A DNA stretch of 64,000 bases from Vibrio zhugei (GTDB lineage: Bacteria > Pseudomonadota > Gammaproteobacteria > Enterobacterales > Vibrionaceae). The notes below the pieces were generated by a model. It was not told the DNA's origin, ran no database searches, and saw nothing but the letters and a program-made list of their open reading frames with translations. The translations under genes were made by a program, and so were the position numbers. This document shows, one piece after another, positions 54,181-63,893 of this stretch (position 1 is its first letter; the number at the start of each line of letters is the position of its first letter). The stretch covers positions 1,364,001 to 1,428,000 of the forward strand of contig NZ_CP033078.1 of assembly GCF_003716875.1 (NCBI RefSeq). The letters are read 5' to 3'.

Positions 54181-54933
54181 ATGAGAATTCACGGCTTCCA
54201 TCATTTGTATCAATTCAGACTCAAACAATCAACTAAACCTTTTATTGCGAGAGGGGCGCAAATTACACGCTGTATGTATTGCCGCGTAGCCGAGTCATTA
54301 TGTTTATGTGCCCACCAACCCGATATCAACACCCGTGTCGCGGCAATGTTGATCGTCTCGGAGAATGAAGTGTTTAAACCGAGTAATACTGGGCGATTAA
54401 TCGCGGATACGATTAAAGATACCAGCGTTTTTCAATGGCACCGAACAGAGCCTTGCGCAGACATGTTGGCGCAACTCGCGGATGAAAAATATGCGCCTGT
54501 ACTGGTATTCCCCGCAACCAGTGTCGAGGAGAAGGCCAAAGTCGTCACTGCATCATCATTCGTCGCCGATGACAAAATACCGCTCTTGGTCTTCATTGAT
54601 GGCAGTTGGCGTGAAGCTAGGCGTATTTATCGAAAATCCGCCTATTTACAGTCTTTGCCAATGATGTCAATTACACCTGATACGGTTTCTGATTATATTA
54701 TGCGTAAGTCTGAGAACGAGCAGTACTTGGCAACCGCCGAAGTGGCCTCATTGATTTTGCAAGAAATAGGGGAACCACAGGCAGCAAACGCTTTGCACTA
54801 TTGGTTTAACGCCTTTAAAGAAACCTATTTAATGACGAAGAGCCGAGGTGTGGCCGATGACTCTCGACCACAGCTATCCTTATATTTACAATGGAAAAAA
54901 CGGTTCACGTCGATAGAGGCACACCGCACATAG
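54181..54933 (+). CDS. DTW-domain protein, tRNA acp3U-synthase (TapT) family
   Basis: The protein has 250 residues with paired cysteines near the start ([18 protein letters not shown]) and the DTW core [16 protein letters not shown] (about 139-154; here DGSW replaces the DGTW form). The family transfers the 3-amino-3-carboxypropyl group from SAM to uridine in tRNA. The ATG at 54181 has no evident Shine-Dalgarno. It ends 38 bases before nagK on the same strand. Confidence 0.85.
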   Translation: MRIHGFHHLYQFRLKQSTKPFIARGAQITRCMYCRVAESLCLCAHQPDINTRVAAMLIVSENEVFKPSNTGRLIADTIKDTSVFQWHRTEPCADMLAQLADEKYAPVLVFPATSVEEKAKVVTASSFVADDKIPLLVFIDGSWREARRIYRKSAYLQSLPMMSITPDTVSDYIMRKSENEQYLATAEVASLILQEIGEPQAANALHYWFNAFKETYLMTKSRGVADDSRPQLSLYLQWKKRFTSIEAHRT

Positions 54934-54971
54934 GTTACGATGGTAACGTGATGACAGTAAGAGGATGTCCC

Positions 54972-55889
54972 ATGTATTATGGATTTGATATTGGTGGTAC
55001 AAAAATTGAGTTTGGCGCTTTCAATAATCAGTTAGAGCGCGTGGCGAAAGAACGCTTAGCGACCAGTACTGATGATTATGACCAATTACTTGAATCGATC
55101 ATCGAATTGGTCGAACGTCATGATAAGAAGTTTGGTGAAAAAGGGAAAATCGGTATTGGCCTACCGGGGATGGAAAATGCCAAAGACGGGACTCTGCTCA
55201 CCGTGAACATTCCCGCAGCGAATGGCAAAGAGTTACGTCAGGACTTGCAAGAAAAGTTACAGCGTGACGTAAATATCGAAAATGATGCGAACTGCTTTGC
55301 TCTCTCCGAAGCATGGGACGATGAATTCCAAGGCCAAGGTTCGGTATTAGGGTTGATTATGGGAACGGGATTTGGCGGCGGTATTATTATTGATGGCCAA
55401 GTGCTGTCTGGACGCAATCACGTTGCTGGCGAAGTCGGTCATATGCGTGTGCCAATTGATGCATGGTTTGCATTAGGAGACAATCCACCTTTACTGGAAT
55501 GCGGTTGCGGTAAACAAGGCTGCCTAGATAATTATTTATCTGGTCGTGGCTTTGAAACGCTTTATGCGCACGATTATGATGAACAATGTTCGGCGGAAGA
55601 CATCATTAAAGCGTATCAGTCCAATGAGAAAAATGCGGTGGCGTTTGTCGATCGCTACTTAGAGTTTACTGCCATCTGTTTTGGCGGTTTGTTCACAGCC
55701 TTGGACCCTGGGGTTGTTGTGCTGGGTGGCGGGTTATCAAACTTTGAATTGTTGTATGAAGAACTTCCTAAACGCATTCCTCGTTATCTGATGTCGGTCG
55801 CAACCTGCCCTAAAATTATTCAAGCTCGTCATGGCGATTCCGGCGGCGTTCGCGGCGCGGCATTCCTGAATTTAGACACCTCGAAATGA
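54972..55889 (+). CDS. nagK: N-acetylglucosamine kinase (ROK family)
   Basis: The protein has 305 residues from the ATG at 54972 (GAGGAT six bases before); a longer frame to 54891 overlaps the DTW gene. It has an ATP loop [16 protein letters not shown] at the start, GIGLPGMEN, the sugar-site [10 protein letters not shown], and the ROK zinc motif [18 protein letters not shown] (about 176-193). It phosphorylates GlcNAc released by murein or chitin recycling. The length matches E. coli NagK (303). Confidence 0.93.
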   Translation: MYYGFDIGGTKIEFGAFNNQLERVAKERLATSTDDYDQLLESIIELVERHDKKFGEKGKIGIGLPGMENAKDGTLLTVNIPAANGKELRQDLQEKLQRDVNIENDANCFALSEAWDDEFQGQGSVLGLIMGTGFGGGIIIDGQVLSGRNHVAGEVGHMRVPIDAWFALGDNPPLLECGCGKQGCLDNYLSGRGFETLYAHDYDEQCSAEDIIKAYQSNEKNAVAFVDRYLEFTAICFGGLFTALDPGVVVLGGGLSNFELLYEELPKRIPRYLMSVATCPKIIQARHGDSGGVRGAAFLNLDTSK

Positions 55890-55931
55890 GTGACGCACAG
55901 TGATACAGCATGCTCATGCCAGAGAATAGAA

Positions 55932-55953
55932 AGGGGCGCTAGAGAGCTCCCCT
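55932..55953 (-). terminator. Possible terminator for the DUF2960-like gene
   Basis: Nine-base arms with one mismatch (AGGGGCGCT with AGCTCCCCT) and a four-base loop lie between convergent genes. On the minus strand it is followed by TTTCTATT. Confidence 0.5.
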
Positions 55954-55969
55954 TACATAGATTCCATTC

Positions 55970-56242
55970 TTACTTCTGAGTCGGTTTTTTACCAATACCA
56001 ACATTTTCTTTCGGCTTTAGCGTGATACGAGTAAAACCTAATTGACGAAAATGATTGTCACGATAATTACGCACTGCTTTTGTATCCGAGATCGCTTCAA
56101 TTTGTTGCTCCATTTTCAGGTAATGGGTTAAATCGATCCCTTCTGCTGCAGCGACGGCTTCATGTGCTGAGCGATATTCTTGATAAGAGAAGACAAGGGT
56201 CTTTTCTTCATCATTATACGTGTACAGAATAGTACGAGACAT
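55970..56242 (-). CDS. DUF2960-like small protein
   Basis: The protein has 90 residues, soluble and basic at the end. It has TILYTYNDEEKTLVFSYQEY, then AHEAVAAAEGIDLTHYLKM and NYRDNHFRQLGFTRI. I associate this pattern with DUF2960 of vibrios and related marine bacteria; the function is unknown. AAGAGA precedes the ATG. It is convergent with nagK. Confidence 0.7.
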   Translation of the reverse strand: MSRTILYTYNDEEKTLVFSYQEYRSAHEAVAAAEGIDLTHYLKMEQQIEAISDTKAVRNYRDNHFRQLGFTRITLKPKENVGIGKKPTQK

Positions 56243-56332
56243 AGTCGTTTCTCTTATTTCATAATCTTGACTGGCGAATTCTGCCTTGAACTCACCTAAT
56301 TGTCACGCATTACACGGCATTTATTACTAGAA

Positions 56333-56947
56333 TCAACACACATCTAATGATGGCGACGATGGGGAAATGAGACGATAGTCTTCTATTTCCTCAAGAGAAT
56401 TAATATTAACAAACGCGTACGCTTCATCATTGAACACAACGTGACGGTGACTCAATTGCCTGATGAAGCCCATGAGACGGCGCTCTCCAGCGGCAAGATA
56501 GGCTTCAAGAACCGGTAAGCAACGACGCCGGATGACCACGAACGCTGGCTGTACTCGCTCCCCATCGCTTGCGACAAACGCGTCCATACCGTCGTCTTCT
56601 TGTTGACAGAAGCGTGCAATGAGTTGGCTGTGAAGAAACGGACTATCGCACGGTGAAAAACCGACCCAAGGCGTTTGAGCATGTTGTAAACCAGAATGCA
56701 TCCCCGCTAATGGACCCAGATACCCCGGCCATATATCCTCAATCACGCGCCCATAGTGGGCGTAATCTTCGATATGACGATTAGCATTAATTAAAATAGG
56801 AGTGGGCAGTTGTTGTCGTAAGCGAGTTAACACGTGTTCGACAAGTGGTTGATCTTGGAATATCACGAGCCCTTTGTCGTTATGGTGCATGCGTGTTGCT
56901 TGACCGCCAGCCAAAATGACCCAGGTCATGTCTTTAGGATCGATCAT
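56333..56947 (-). CDS. mobA: Molybdenum cofactor guanylyltransferase
   Basis: The protein has 204 residues. Its N-terminal nucleotide-binding loop LAGGQATRMHHNDKGLV (about 12-28) is the MobA form of GGxxxRMG..K, followed by FQDQPLVEHVL. The Asp motif GFSPCDSPFL (about 97-106) binds the metal. It adds GMP to Mo-molybdopterin. CGGAG precedes the ATG. It is a single gene divergent from the regulator downstream. Confidence 0.92.
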   Translation of the reverse strand: MIDPKDMTWVILAGGQATRMHHNDKGLVIFQDQPLVEHVLTRLRQQLPTPILINANRHIEDYAHYGRVIEDIWPGYLGPLAGMHSGLQHAQTPWVGFSPCDSPFLHSQLIARFCQQEDDGMDAFVASDGERVQPAFVVIRRRCLPVLEAYLAAGERRLMGFIRQLSHRHVVFNDEAYAFVNINSLEEIEDYRLISPSSPSLDVC

Positions 56948-57009
56948 GATAAAACTCCGTTGTAATCACTGGTTTATGCCTGTGTAAAAGAAAGAGAGAA
57001 ATCATCGCT

Positions 57010-58581
57010 GTGAGTGATGGTTTCTGGCTTACTCAGCGTATTAATTCGCCTTTTCTGGTTTACGTTCTACCTTTAATAGAGGAGATGTCTCCTGATTCGA
57101 AGGTGATGTACTTGATGATGACCAACGGCTCAGATAATAAACCTGTCTACCAAGCTTATTCCGTCTTACTGGCTAGTGCTTCGCGGCAAACAACGGCCGC
57201 ACTGACCGAGCATTTCGCATCGTGGTTTAGCACATGTGTTGTCGTCGATAATGTGATAGACGTTGCTAAAGCCATGAAAGAATATCAATACGATGTGGTG
57301 ATTATTGATCCCACGCTTTTCGCCGATCACACGCAAGTATTCGAACAGATACAAGCATGGCATCGTCAGTATTCTCAAGTGTTACTGCTGATCGAACAAG
57401 ACCAGCTAAAATCCGTATTTACATACTGGTATCGTTCTTACGCGTCATTCATCATTACCCCAGTCAATATACAGCAAGCCAGCCATGTGATTCATCATTG
57501 CATGCGAACCATTCAGCAGAACCACAAGGCCGTGCTACTCGCCCAAGACTTTTCTCGACATCATTCGCATAAGATCATTGGTGAATCCGAGTTCACCTTA
57601 GCGCTTAAGCAGAGTACACATCTACGTTGCCATGATACCACACCACTGTTAATTGAAGGAGAGCCGGGGACGGGGAAAGAACTGGTCGCTCGGCGTCTAC
57701 ATGCACTTAGCTTGCGCGATGGACCTTTTGTGCCATTAGCTGGGCATATTTCTCAAGAAGATACCTTGGAGCAAATATTGTACGGGCAACACCGTAATAC
57801 CATGCAAAGTAAAGTGTACCAGCCGGGATTACTGAAACGAGCCAATGGAGGAACCCTGTATATTGATGAAATAGACAATCTACCGATTGGCGTACAGAAG
57901 AGACTACTCAACGTTTTTGATACCGGGCACATTCGTCCAGTGGGAGCGGATTATGATTTGCCGATTGATGTGCGGGTCGTTATGGCGACCAATCGTCCTC
58001 TCTGTGATCAACTGGTTGCTCGCAGTCCATCACCGTTACTCGGCCGCCTGTATGCCGACCGTCTCACGGTCATACCATTAAGACAACGCAAGTCGGATTT
58101 AAAGTTGCTGTTGCCTTATTTCGCAAAGCGGCTCTGTCGCGACTTATGTTTACCTCTCCCAGGGTGGACAGAAGAAGACATCGCCATCATTCGTGATTAT
58201 CATTGGCCGGGAAATGTCAGAGAGCTGAAGAATCTCGTCGAAAACTGCATTCTACTGAAACAATCTCCCTCAGATTATTGGTTACGCACCCATTCGATGT
58301 CCTATAAAACGCCCGTCACTGTGACAGTTTCGAATGGCATGAGCATGCCGACACTTCATGAGGACCACCAGTTCGATCCACGTCAGCCGCATGATTATCC
58401 GCATAACTGGACTCTCAAAGACGTAGAACGACATCATATTGAACAGGTCGTTCGTGCGCATCAGGGGAATCGCTCCTCGGCTGCGAAAGTGCTTGGCGTC
58501 AATCGCAAAACACTGGAACGAAAATTCAAAGAGTGGGGGAAGGTGATGACACTGTCGGATAAAACGGCGTTTTTTCAGTAA
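57010..58581 (+). CDS. AAA+ transcriptional regulator with degenerate receiver, lacking GAFTGA
   Basis: The protein has 523 residues from a GTG at 57010; ATGs at 57085 and 57115 are alternative starts, and no choice is clear. The N-terminal domain (about 50-170) looks like a response-regulator receiver (YDVVIIDPTLF holds an Asp at the acceptor place) but lacks the acidic pair at its start (VLLASASRQ). The AAA+ domain has Walker A GEPGTGKE at 217-224 and Walker B GTLYIDEIDN at 281-290. The GAFTGA region reads HRNTMQSKVYQPG, so sigma-54 contact is unlikely. The C-terminus is a Fis-type HTH (GNRSSAAKVLGVNRKTLERK). The target is unknown. Confidence 0.82.
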   Translation: MSDGFWLTQRINSPFLVYVLPLIEEMSPDSKVMYLMMTNGSDNKPVYQAYSVLLASASRQTTAALTEHFASWFSTCVVVDNVIDVAKAMKEYQYDVVIIDPTLFADHTQVFEQIQAWHRQYSQVLLLIEQDQLKSVFTYWYRSYASFIITPVNIQQASHVIHHCMRTIQQNHKAVLLAQDFSRHHSHKIIGESEFTLALKQSTHLRCHDTTPLLIEGEPGTGKELVARRLHALSLRDGPFVPLAGHISQEDTLEQILYGQHRNTMQSKVYQPGLLKRANGGTLYIDEIDNLPIGVQKRLLNVFDTGHIRPVGADYDLPIDVRVVMATNRPLCDQLVARSPSPLLGRLYADRLTVIPLRQRKSDLKLLLPYFAKRLCRDLCLPLPGWTEEDIAIIRDYHWPGNVRELKNLVENCILLKQSPSDYWLRTHSMSYKTPVTVTVSNGMSMPTLHEDHQFDPRQPHDYPHNWTLKDVERHHIEQVVRAHQGNRSSAAKVLGVNRKTLERKFKEWGKVMTLSDKTAFFQ

Positions 58582-58733
58582 AAAGGGTGGCTTGACTCTT
58601 TTTTTATAACACGATTTATTTACACTGGTATTGGGTTACAGTCCGTTACCATTGGCTTGGTTGTTATTACCTGCATAACATGGTGACACTGTCACATAAA
58701 TGAACACACCAACCATGGATAAAAGGATCAATC

Positions 58734-59456
58734 ATGAAGTTTCCTTATCGTAATATCGTTGTCCTCACTGGCGCTGGTATTTCAGCAGAATCTGGTATCC
58801 AAACCTTTCGCAGTGAAGATGGCTTATGGGAACAGCATCGTATTGAAGATGTGGCAACCCCTGAAGGGTTTGCCCGAGACCCTGATTTAGTTCAAGAATT
58901 TTATAATCAACGGCGTCGTGATTTGCAAAAAACCGACATTCAACCGAATGCGGCTCATCAAGCTTTAGGACAATTAGAACGCGAATTAGAAGGTAACGTC
59001 ACGATCATCACGCAAAATATTGACAATTTACATGAGCGTGGCGGCAGTCAGCATGTGCTGCATATGCACGGTGAGCTATTGAAATCGCGATGCACCGAAT
59101 CACAGCAAACGGTCGAGCAAAAGACGGATCTTCATACGGGCGATCTGTGTCATTGTTGCCAAATGCCTTCGCAATTGCGACCTCACATCGTTTGGTTTGG
59201 TGAAATGCCATTATTTATGGGCGATATCTATCAGGCCATCCAAGAGGCGGATTTGTTCATTGCTATCGGCACATCTGGCGTTGTTTATCCTGCTGCCGGT
59301 CTTGTGCATGAGGCCAAAATAGCTGGCGCGCATACTATCGAAGTAAACATTGAACCTAGCGCCGTGCAAACGGAATTTGCCGAGAAACGCTATGGGAAAG
59401 CCAGTATTGAGGTCCCTAAACTGGTCGATGAGCTGTTGGCGTTACAAACAGAGTAA
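58734..59456 (+). CDS. cobB: NAD-dependent protein deacylase (sirtuin CobB)
   Basis: The protein has 240 residues. It has the sirtuin NAD loop [16 protein letters not shown] (11-26), QNID at 94-97, the catalytic His in HMHGEL (His112), Cys120 and CHCC (139-142) in the small zinc-type module, and [11 protein letters not shown]. It matches the bacterial class III layout with Tyr/Arg in YNQRRRDLQ for acyl selectivity. It removes acetyl or succinyl groups from lysines. AAAAGGAT precedes the ATG. Confidence 0.95.
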   Translation: MKFPYRNIVVLTGAGISAESGIQTFRSEDGLWEQHRIEDVATPEGFARDPDLVQEFYNQRRRDLQKTDIQPNAAHQALGQLERELEGNVTIITQNIDNLHERGGSQHVLHMHGELLKSRCTESQQTVEQKTDLHTGDLCHCCQMPSQLRPHIVWFGEMPLFMGDIYQAIQEADLFIAIGTSGVVYPAAGLVHEAKIAGAHTIEVNIEPSAVQTEFAEKRYGKASIEVPKLVDELLALQTE

Positions 59457-59485
59457 CGTTGCTTTCACTGAGCTCATCCAATAAA

Positions 59486-59512
59486 AAAGCCACTTTCATC
59501 GAAAGTGGCTTT
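59486..59512. terminator. Bidirectional terminator between cobB and potD
   Basis: A 12-base-pair stem (AAAGCCACTTTC with GAAAGTGGCTTT) with a three-base loop lies between convergent genes, with an A-tract on its left that gives a T-run for the minus-strand pot operon. Confidence 0.92.
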
Positions 59513-59539
59513 GGCTTATTCAGTTGTTAGGCAGACCAA

Positions 59540-60580
59540 TTACTGACTCACTTTCAGCTTTTGGAATAGCTCTTCATAAAGTGCAGAAGCTTCGCCCACA
59601 TCGTCTTGGAAAACGCCGTTTTTCATGACATCAGCTGGCGGGAAGACACTGGTATCATTCTTATACGATTTCGGTAGATATTGGTACGCCGTTTTCACCG
59701 GAGTTGGGTAGCCAGTCATTTGCGAAATCTTCGCTGCGTTTTGTGGCTCCAATAAGAAATCAATCATTTTGTAAGCCGCATCAACATTCTTCGCACCTGT
59801 TGGAATGGAAAGGTTATCCATCCAGAAGATAGCGCCTTTCTTAGGCCAAGCGATTTCAATCGGAGCACCGTCTTTATGCGCCGCGTAAGCCGAACCATTC
59901 CAAAGCATACCCAAGGTTACTTCACCAGCCATATAAGGACGAGCTGGGAAATCGGAGTTAAACACCAACACATTTGGCATGAGCTTTTTCAGTTCTTCAT
60001 ACGCTTCATGGATTTTCTTAGGATCCGTAGTATTAGGGCTATAGCCAAGTTTCACTAGAGCGATATGGAAGACTTCACGAGCGTCATCCATTAACATCAG
60101 TTGACCTTCGTAGTCTTTATCCCATAACTGACTCCAGCTAGTGAACTTAGACTTATCATGATATTCGGTGTTCACACCAATGCCAGTCGCTCCCCATACG
60201 TACGGGATGGAATAATCACTGTGCGGATCGAAAGACTTGTTGAGGTAGTTGGGATCGATATCTTTAAAATGGCTTAATTTTGAATGATCGATTTTTTGAA
60301 TCATTCCTTCTTTGCGCATTTTAGAAACGAAATATGTTGAAGGTACAACAAGATCATACCCGGTTTTTTGCGTCTTCAACTTCGCATACATCGTCTCATT
60401 CGACTCATAAGTCGAATAAATGACTTTGATACCCGTTTGCTTAGTGAAGTCTTGTAACACTTCTTGTGGGATATATTCAGACCAGTTGTAAAAGTAGAGC
60501 ACATTGTCATCTTGTGCCATTGCACTACCGCTGAATAGTGCTGATGCGCATAACATGCCAGCATACAATTTATTTTTCAT
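59540..60580 (-). CDS. potD: Spermidine/putrescine-binding periplasmic protein
   Basis: The protein has 346 residues with a signal peptide ending SAMAQDD (about 22). It opens with VLYFYNWSEYIPQEVL, the PotD/PotF signature, and keeps the Trp/Asp/Glu-rich polyamine site (for example YVWGATGIGVNTEYHD and WNGSAYAAHK). It delivers polyamines to PotB-PotC. It is separated from potC by 227 bases containing a strong hairpin. Confidence 0.94.
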   Translation of the reverse strand: MKNKLYAGMLCASALFSGSAMAQDDNVLYFYNWSEYIPQEVLQDFTKQTGIKVIYSTYESNETMYAKLKTQKTGYDLVVPSTYFVSKMRKEGMIQKIDHSKLSHFKDIDPNYLNKSFDPHSDYSIPYVWGATGIGVNTEYHDKSKFTSWSQLWDKDYEGQLMLMDDAREVFHIALVKLGYSPNTTDPKKIHEAYEELKKLMPNVLVFNSDFPARPYMAGEVTLGMLWNGSAYAAHKDGAPIEIAWPKKGAIFWMDNLSIPTGAKNVDAAYKMIDFLLEPQNAAKISQMTGYPTPVKTAYQYLPKSYKNDTSVFPPADVMKNGVFQDDVGEASALYEELFQKLKVSQ

Positions 60581-60753
60581 TACGTTTCCATGTCTAGTTT
60601 ATTGAAATGATACGTTGAGTGTCTTTTCACTCAGAGCTTCCACTCAGAATGTGATTACTCAATAAGTGCGTGTTACTACGCTTCATGACAACCATGCACC
60701 ATACTATCGCCTCGAACCTCGAGAAATGGCCAATCGCGCATGAGTTTCTCGCA

Positions 60754-60789
60754 CAATGATGAAAGCGAACAGTCACGCTTCCATCATTG
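60754..60789 (-). other. Intercistronic hairpin between potC and potD
   Basis: CAATGATG pairs with CATCATTG, and inside it AAGCG with CGCTT, giving 13 pairs with one mismatch and an eight-base loop. It lies 19 bases after the potC stop, with no T-run. It may be a processing or stability element separating potD from potABC; this is inference. Confidence 0.7.
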
Positions 60790-60807
60790 TAGTCGATTTG
60801 GGAAGAA

Positions 60808-61578
60808 TTACGGTTTTCCGTCTCGTGCCAGCCACTGTGATCCCATGACCAACAATAGGGATAAGACCAGCATAACCGTCGCTAAGGCATTCACATCTGG
60901 AGAGAGTCCGATGCGAACCATCGAGTAAATCTTCAATGGTAAGATTTCATAACTCGGCCCAGTGACAAAAGAGCTGATAATGACATCGTCCAAAGACAGA
61001 GTGAAACTCAACAGCCAACCTGCGGCAACCGCTGGCTTTGCTAATGGAATGATAATGCTTTTTAAAATCGTCCACTCACCCGCGCCGAGATCTTTCGCCG
61101 CTTCTAACATTTTGACATCAAACCCGTTGAGACGGCTGTAAACGGTAATAACAACAAACGGTAGACAAAACGTAATGTGCGCGATCAATAATGTCATCAA
61201 GCCCAGCTGCGCTCCCAGCACCAAAAATAGGGCTAAAAACGAAATGGCCATAACAATATCTGGCGACATCATGACAACAAAAAGCAGGCCACTGACCATG
61301 GCTTTTCCCTTAAATTGGTAACGAAATAGCGCTACAGCAGTTAATGTACCGATAATGGTTGCCGCAGTGGCGGAAATAACCGAGACCGTGAGCGAGTGCC
61401 ACGCCGCTTGCATTAAGCTGTCATTATGCACTAATGATTCATACCATTTAGTGGTAAACCCTTGCCAACGCAAGCCAAAACGACTGGCATTGAATGAGTT
61501 AACAATCAAAACCACAATGGGGAGATACAAAAACAGGTAGATCACCCCAACAAAGCTAAATTTAATCGATTTTCCCAT
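60808..61578 (-). CDS. potC: Spermidine/putrescine ABC permease PotC
   Basis: The protein has 256 residues with six membrane helices and the EAA loop EAAKDLGAGEWTILKSIIIP (about 154-173). Its ATG overlaps the potB stop (TAATG). Together with PotB it forms the inner-membrane channel for polyamines. The length matches E. coli PotC (264). Confidence 0.94.
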   Translation of the reverse strand: MGKSIKFSFVGVIYLFLYLPIVVLIVNSFNASRFGLRWQGFTTKWYESLVHNDSLMQAAWHSLTVSVISATAATIIGTLTAVALFRYQFKGKAMVSGLLFVVMMSPDIVMAISFLALFLVLGAQLGLMTLLIAHITFCLPFVVITVYSRLNGFDVKMLEAAKDLGAGEWTILKSIIIPLAKPAVAAGWLLSFTLSLDDVIISSFVTGPSYEILPLKIYSMVRIGLSPDVNALATVMLVLSLLLVMGSQWLARDGKP

Positions 61579-62438
61579 TAATCCAGCTCCACTTTTTTAT
61601 TTAGGAGTTTGCTTGCTCGATAGTAAGCATACATTAATAAGGCCATCACAATGGTCAAAGCGATACTGGTTGCCGCACCAAATGGCCAATCGCGAGCATT
61701 CAGTACTTGACTCTTAATCACATTACCCACCAATGGGTTCTTCGCTCCGCCAAGTAAATCAGAAACATAGAACATCCCCAATGCTGGCAGTAACACCAGC
61801 AGGCACCCACCAATGATTCCAGGCATGGTCAAAGGAAACACAATCTTCAACAAGATTTGTATCTTGTTAGCGCCGAGATCGCGTGCTGCTTCTAAAAATG
61901 TTTTGTCCAATTTTTCAATCGATGAATACAAAGGCAAAATCATAAATGGCAATAAAATGTACACCAATCCAATCATGACAGCCGTCTCGGAGTACATAAT
62001 ACGAATAGGGCGGTCAATAATATTGAGAGACAGTAACGCGGTATTCAATACACCGTGAGTTCCCAGCACCATTTTCATTCCATAGGTACGAATAAGCGAG
62101 TTTGTCCAAAAGGGAATGATCACCAAAAACAACATAAAGCTGCGCCATTTCGCTGGCATTTTAGTAATCAGATACGCAAATGGATACCCCAAGATCAGAC
62201 AAAAAAATGTCGCCAGAATCGCCATATAGAACGAATGTGCAAGCACCTTCGCATAGAGAGGATCAATTAAGCGAAAATAGTTATCAAACGTTAGGTCAAA
62301 GCTCAGCAGGTTCGCGTCATCTTTGGTTAAAAAGCTTGTACCAATGATCATTAAATTTGGTACCAACACAAATAACGTGAGCCAACCTACAACTAAAAAA
62401 ACAATGGTCTTTTGTAGATTAAACTTACGCTTCGTCAT
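61578..62438 (-). CDS. potB: Spermidine/putrescine ABC permease PotB
   Basis: The protein has 286 residues from the ATG at 62438, which has GGAGG nine bases upstream within the potA end; the longer frame to 62531 only runs through potA in another phase. It has six membrane helices with the EAA loop [20 protein letters not shown] (about 183-202). It overlaps potA by 14 bases and potC by one. Confidence 0.94.
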   Translation of the reverse strand: MTKRKFNLQKTIVFLVVGWLTLFVLVPNLMIIGTSFLTKDDANLLSFDLTFDNYFRLIDPLYAKVLAHSFYMAILATFFCLILGYPFAYLITKMPAKWRSFMLFLVIIPFWTNSLIRTYGMKMVLGTHGVLNTALLSLNIIDRPIRIMYSETAVMIGLVYILLPFMILPLYSSIEKLDKTFLEAARDLGANKIQILLKIVFPLTMPGIIGGCLLVLLPALGMFYVSDLLGGAKNPLVGNVIKSQVLNARDWPFGAATSIALTIVMALLMYAYYRASKLLNKKVELD

Positions 62439-63534
62439 CGAGAATAACCTCCCAGCTTTCCACCCAAGTGACCGAGACTTTTTGTCCAATGGAGTGATCA
62501 ACATCAGGGTCATCTTCATTGAAAAACTCACTGATCATCACGATGTCACCCGATTCCATTTCAACTTCTGAATCCAGCGTCATCCCTTTATAGGTACGAT
62601 CACGCACGTAACCAACCAATCCTTTTGATTCCGCTTGTGAGATTTCTTCAATACGTAAGTCTTCGGGGCGAAGTAGAACTTGTAACTTCTGGCCCGCTTC
62701 AATCGGCTTTTTGTAGTAGACACTGTTGTCCACGCCATGAATGCTCACTAAAATACGTTCTGCATCCAAACGTTCTTTGGCGACGGCAGGGAATACATTA
62801 ATTTCACCGATAAAACGCGCGACAAAGAGATTTTTAGGCTCTTCGTAAATTTCGCGAGGGCTACCATCTTGTTCAATCACGCCATCACGCATCACGATAA
62901 TGCGATCCGACATCGATAAGGCTTCTTCCTGATCGTGCGTCACGAAGATAAAGGTAATACCAAGCTTACGCTGCAACTGCTTTAACTCAGTTTGCATTTG
63001 TTTACGCAGCTTATAGTCCAATGCAGAAAGCGACTCATCGAGAAGCAATACCTTGGGCTTATTAACCACAGCACGTGCAATTGCAATCCGTTGTTGTTGG
63101 CCACCGGAAAGCTGATGGGGACGTCGCTGCGCCATATGATCAAGACGCACCATGCTCAACACTTCCATGACACGTGGTTCAATCTCTGCACTTGGCACTT
63201 TTTGCATGCGCAAGCCAAAGGCCACATTGTCAAATACGGTCATGTGAGGGAAGAGGGCGTAACTTTGAAAAACAGTATTTACATGACGGCTTTCAGCCGG
63301 TGTTTCTGTGACATCTTGATTGTCTAACAAGATGGAACCAGAATCGACACTTTCGAAGCCTGCGATCATTCTTAATACGGTCGTTTTACCACAGCCAGAA
63401 GGGCCAAGAATAGTGAGAAACTCACCGTGGTTTACGTTTAAATCTAAATCAGAAATGATTTCCTTGCCATCAAAACTCTTCGTCACGTGAGTCAGTTTGA
63501 TGACTGTATTTTCAGCGGAATGCTCGTTATTCAA
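62425..63534 (-). CDS. potA: Spermidine/putrescine ABC transporter ATPase PotA
   Basis: The protein has 369 residues from a TTG start; no ATG or GTG lies before the conserved region, and AGGAGA sits 12 bases upstream, a loose spacing. It has Walker [10 protein letters not shown], the signature [19 protein letters not shown], Walker [12 protein letters not shown], and a C-terminal regulatory domain with [12 protein letters not shown] and [14 protein letters not shown]. It energises PotB-PotC. It is the first gene of potABCD. Confidence 0.94.
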   Translation of the reverse strand: MNNEHSAENTVIKLTHVTKSFDGKEIISDLDLNVNHGEFLTILGPSGCGKTTVLRMIAGFESVDSGSILLDNQDVTETPAESRHVNTVFQSYALFPHMTVFDNVAFGLRMQKVPSAEIEPRVMEVLSMVRLDHMAQRRPHQLSGGQQQRIAIARAVVNKPKVLLLDESLSALDYKLRKQMQTELKQLQRKLGITFIFVTHDQEEALSMSDRIIVMRDGVIEQDGSPREIYEEPKNLFVARFIGEINVFPAVAKERLDAERILVSIHGVDNSVYYKKPIEAGQKLQVLLRPEDLRIEEISQAESKGLVGYVRDRTYKGMTLDSEVEMESGDIVMISEFFNEDDPDVDHSIGQKVSVTWVESWEVILDDEA

Positions 63535-63607
63535 CGTCTGTTTTTCTCCTACCTTGGTCTAGCGTGGTTTAGTCAAATTTAACCATGTGTCATATACTGA
63601 TCCGCGC

Positions 63608-63635
63608 ATCATAATCATCGCGAACGGGAAGTCAA
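63608..63635 (-). promoter_or_regulatory. Promoter of potABCD
   Basis: On the minus strand TTGACT (63630-63635) and TATGAT (63608-63613) have 16 bases between them, leaving a leader of about 68 bases before the TTG start of potA. Confidence 0.7.
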
Positions 63636-63763
63636 AACATTTTAGTCTCTGGATGAAAAAAATCCGTTACATACACTAACAATTTAACTATGTTAGGACA
63701 GCCCATAATGGTAAAGAATGTCTATTATTGAGCCAAAAACCACACATGAGTCACATTACTCAT

Positions 63764-63791
63764 TTAGTCGTATCACACATTACCGTATAAT
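63764..63791 (+). promoter_or_regulatory. Plus-strand promoter upstream of the orphan terminator
   Basis: A perfect -10 TATAAT at 63786-63791 has a weak -35 TTAGTC 16 bases upstream. Transcription would start near 63798 and meet the terminator after about 65 bases. Confidence 0.5.
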
Positions 63792-63837
63792 AACGCATGA
63801 CTTTTGTGAAATAATGACTCGCAATCAGGTTTGCATG

Positions 63838-63863
63838 AATCTCAGTCTCGGCTGAGATTTTTT
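63838..63863 (+). terminator. Intrinsic terminator with no upstream gene (attenuator or small-RNA end)
   Basis: An eight-base-pair stem (AATCTCAG with CTGAGATT) with a six-base loop runs into six T residues. The only genes upstream on the plus strand end more than 4 kb away, so it must serve a leader or a small transcript. Confidence 0.75.
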
Positions 63864-63893
63864 AACACTCCATTCAGCCCACTAGAGCAGTGT

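Larger units (their letters stand above)
63535..63893. other. 359-base intergenic region with back-to-back promoters and a plus-strand terminator
   Basis: The left half holds the potA promoter (63608-63635, minus). The right half holds a plus-strand -10 TATAAT at 63786 and an intrinsic terminator at 63838-63863, before the start of the last gene at 63894. No protein gene longer than a few codons fits between promoter and terminator. Confidence 0.6.
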
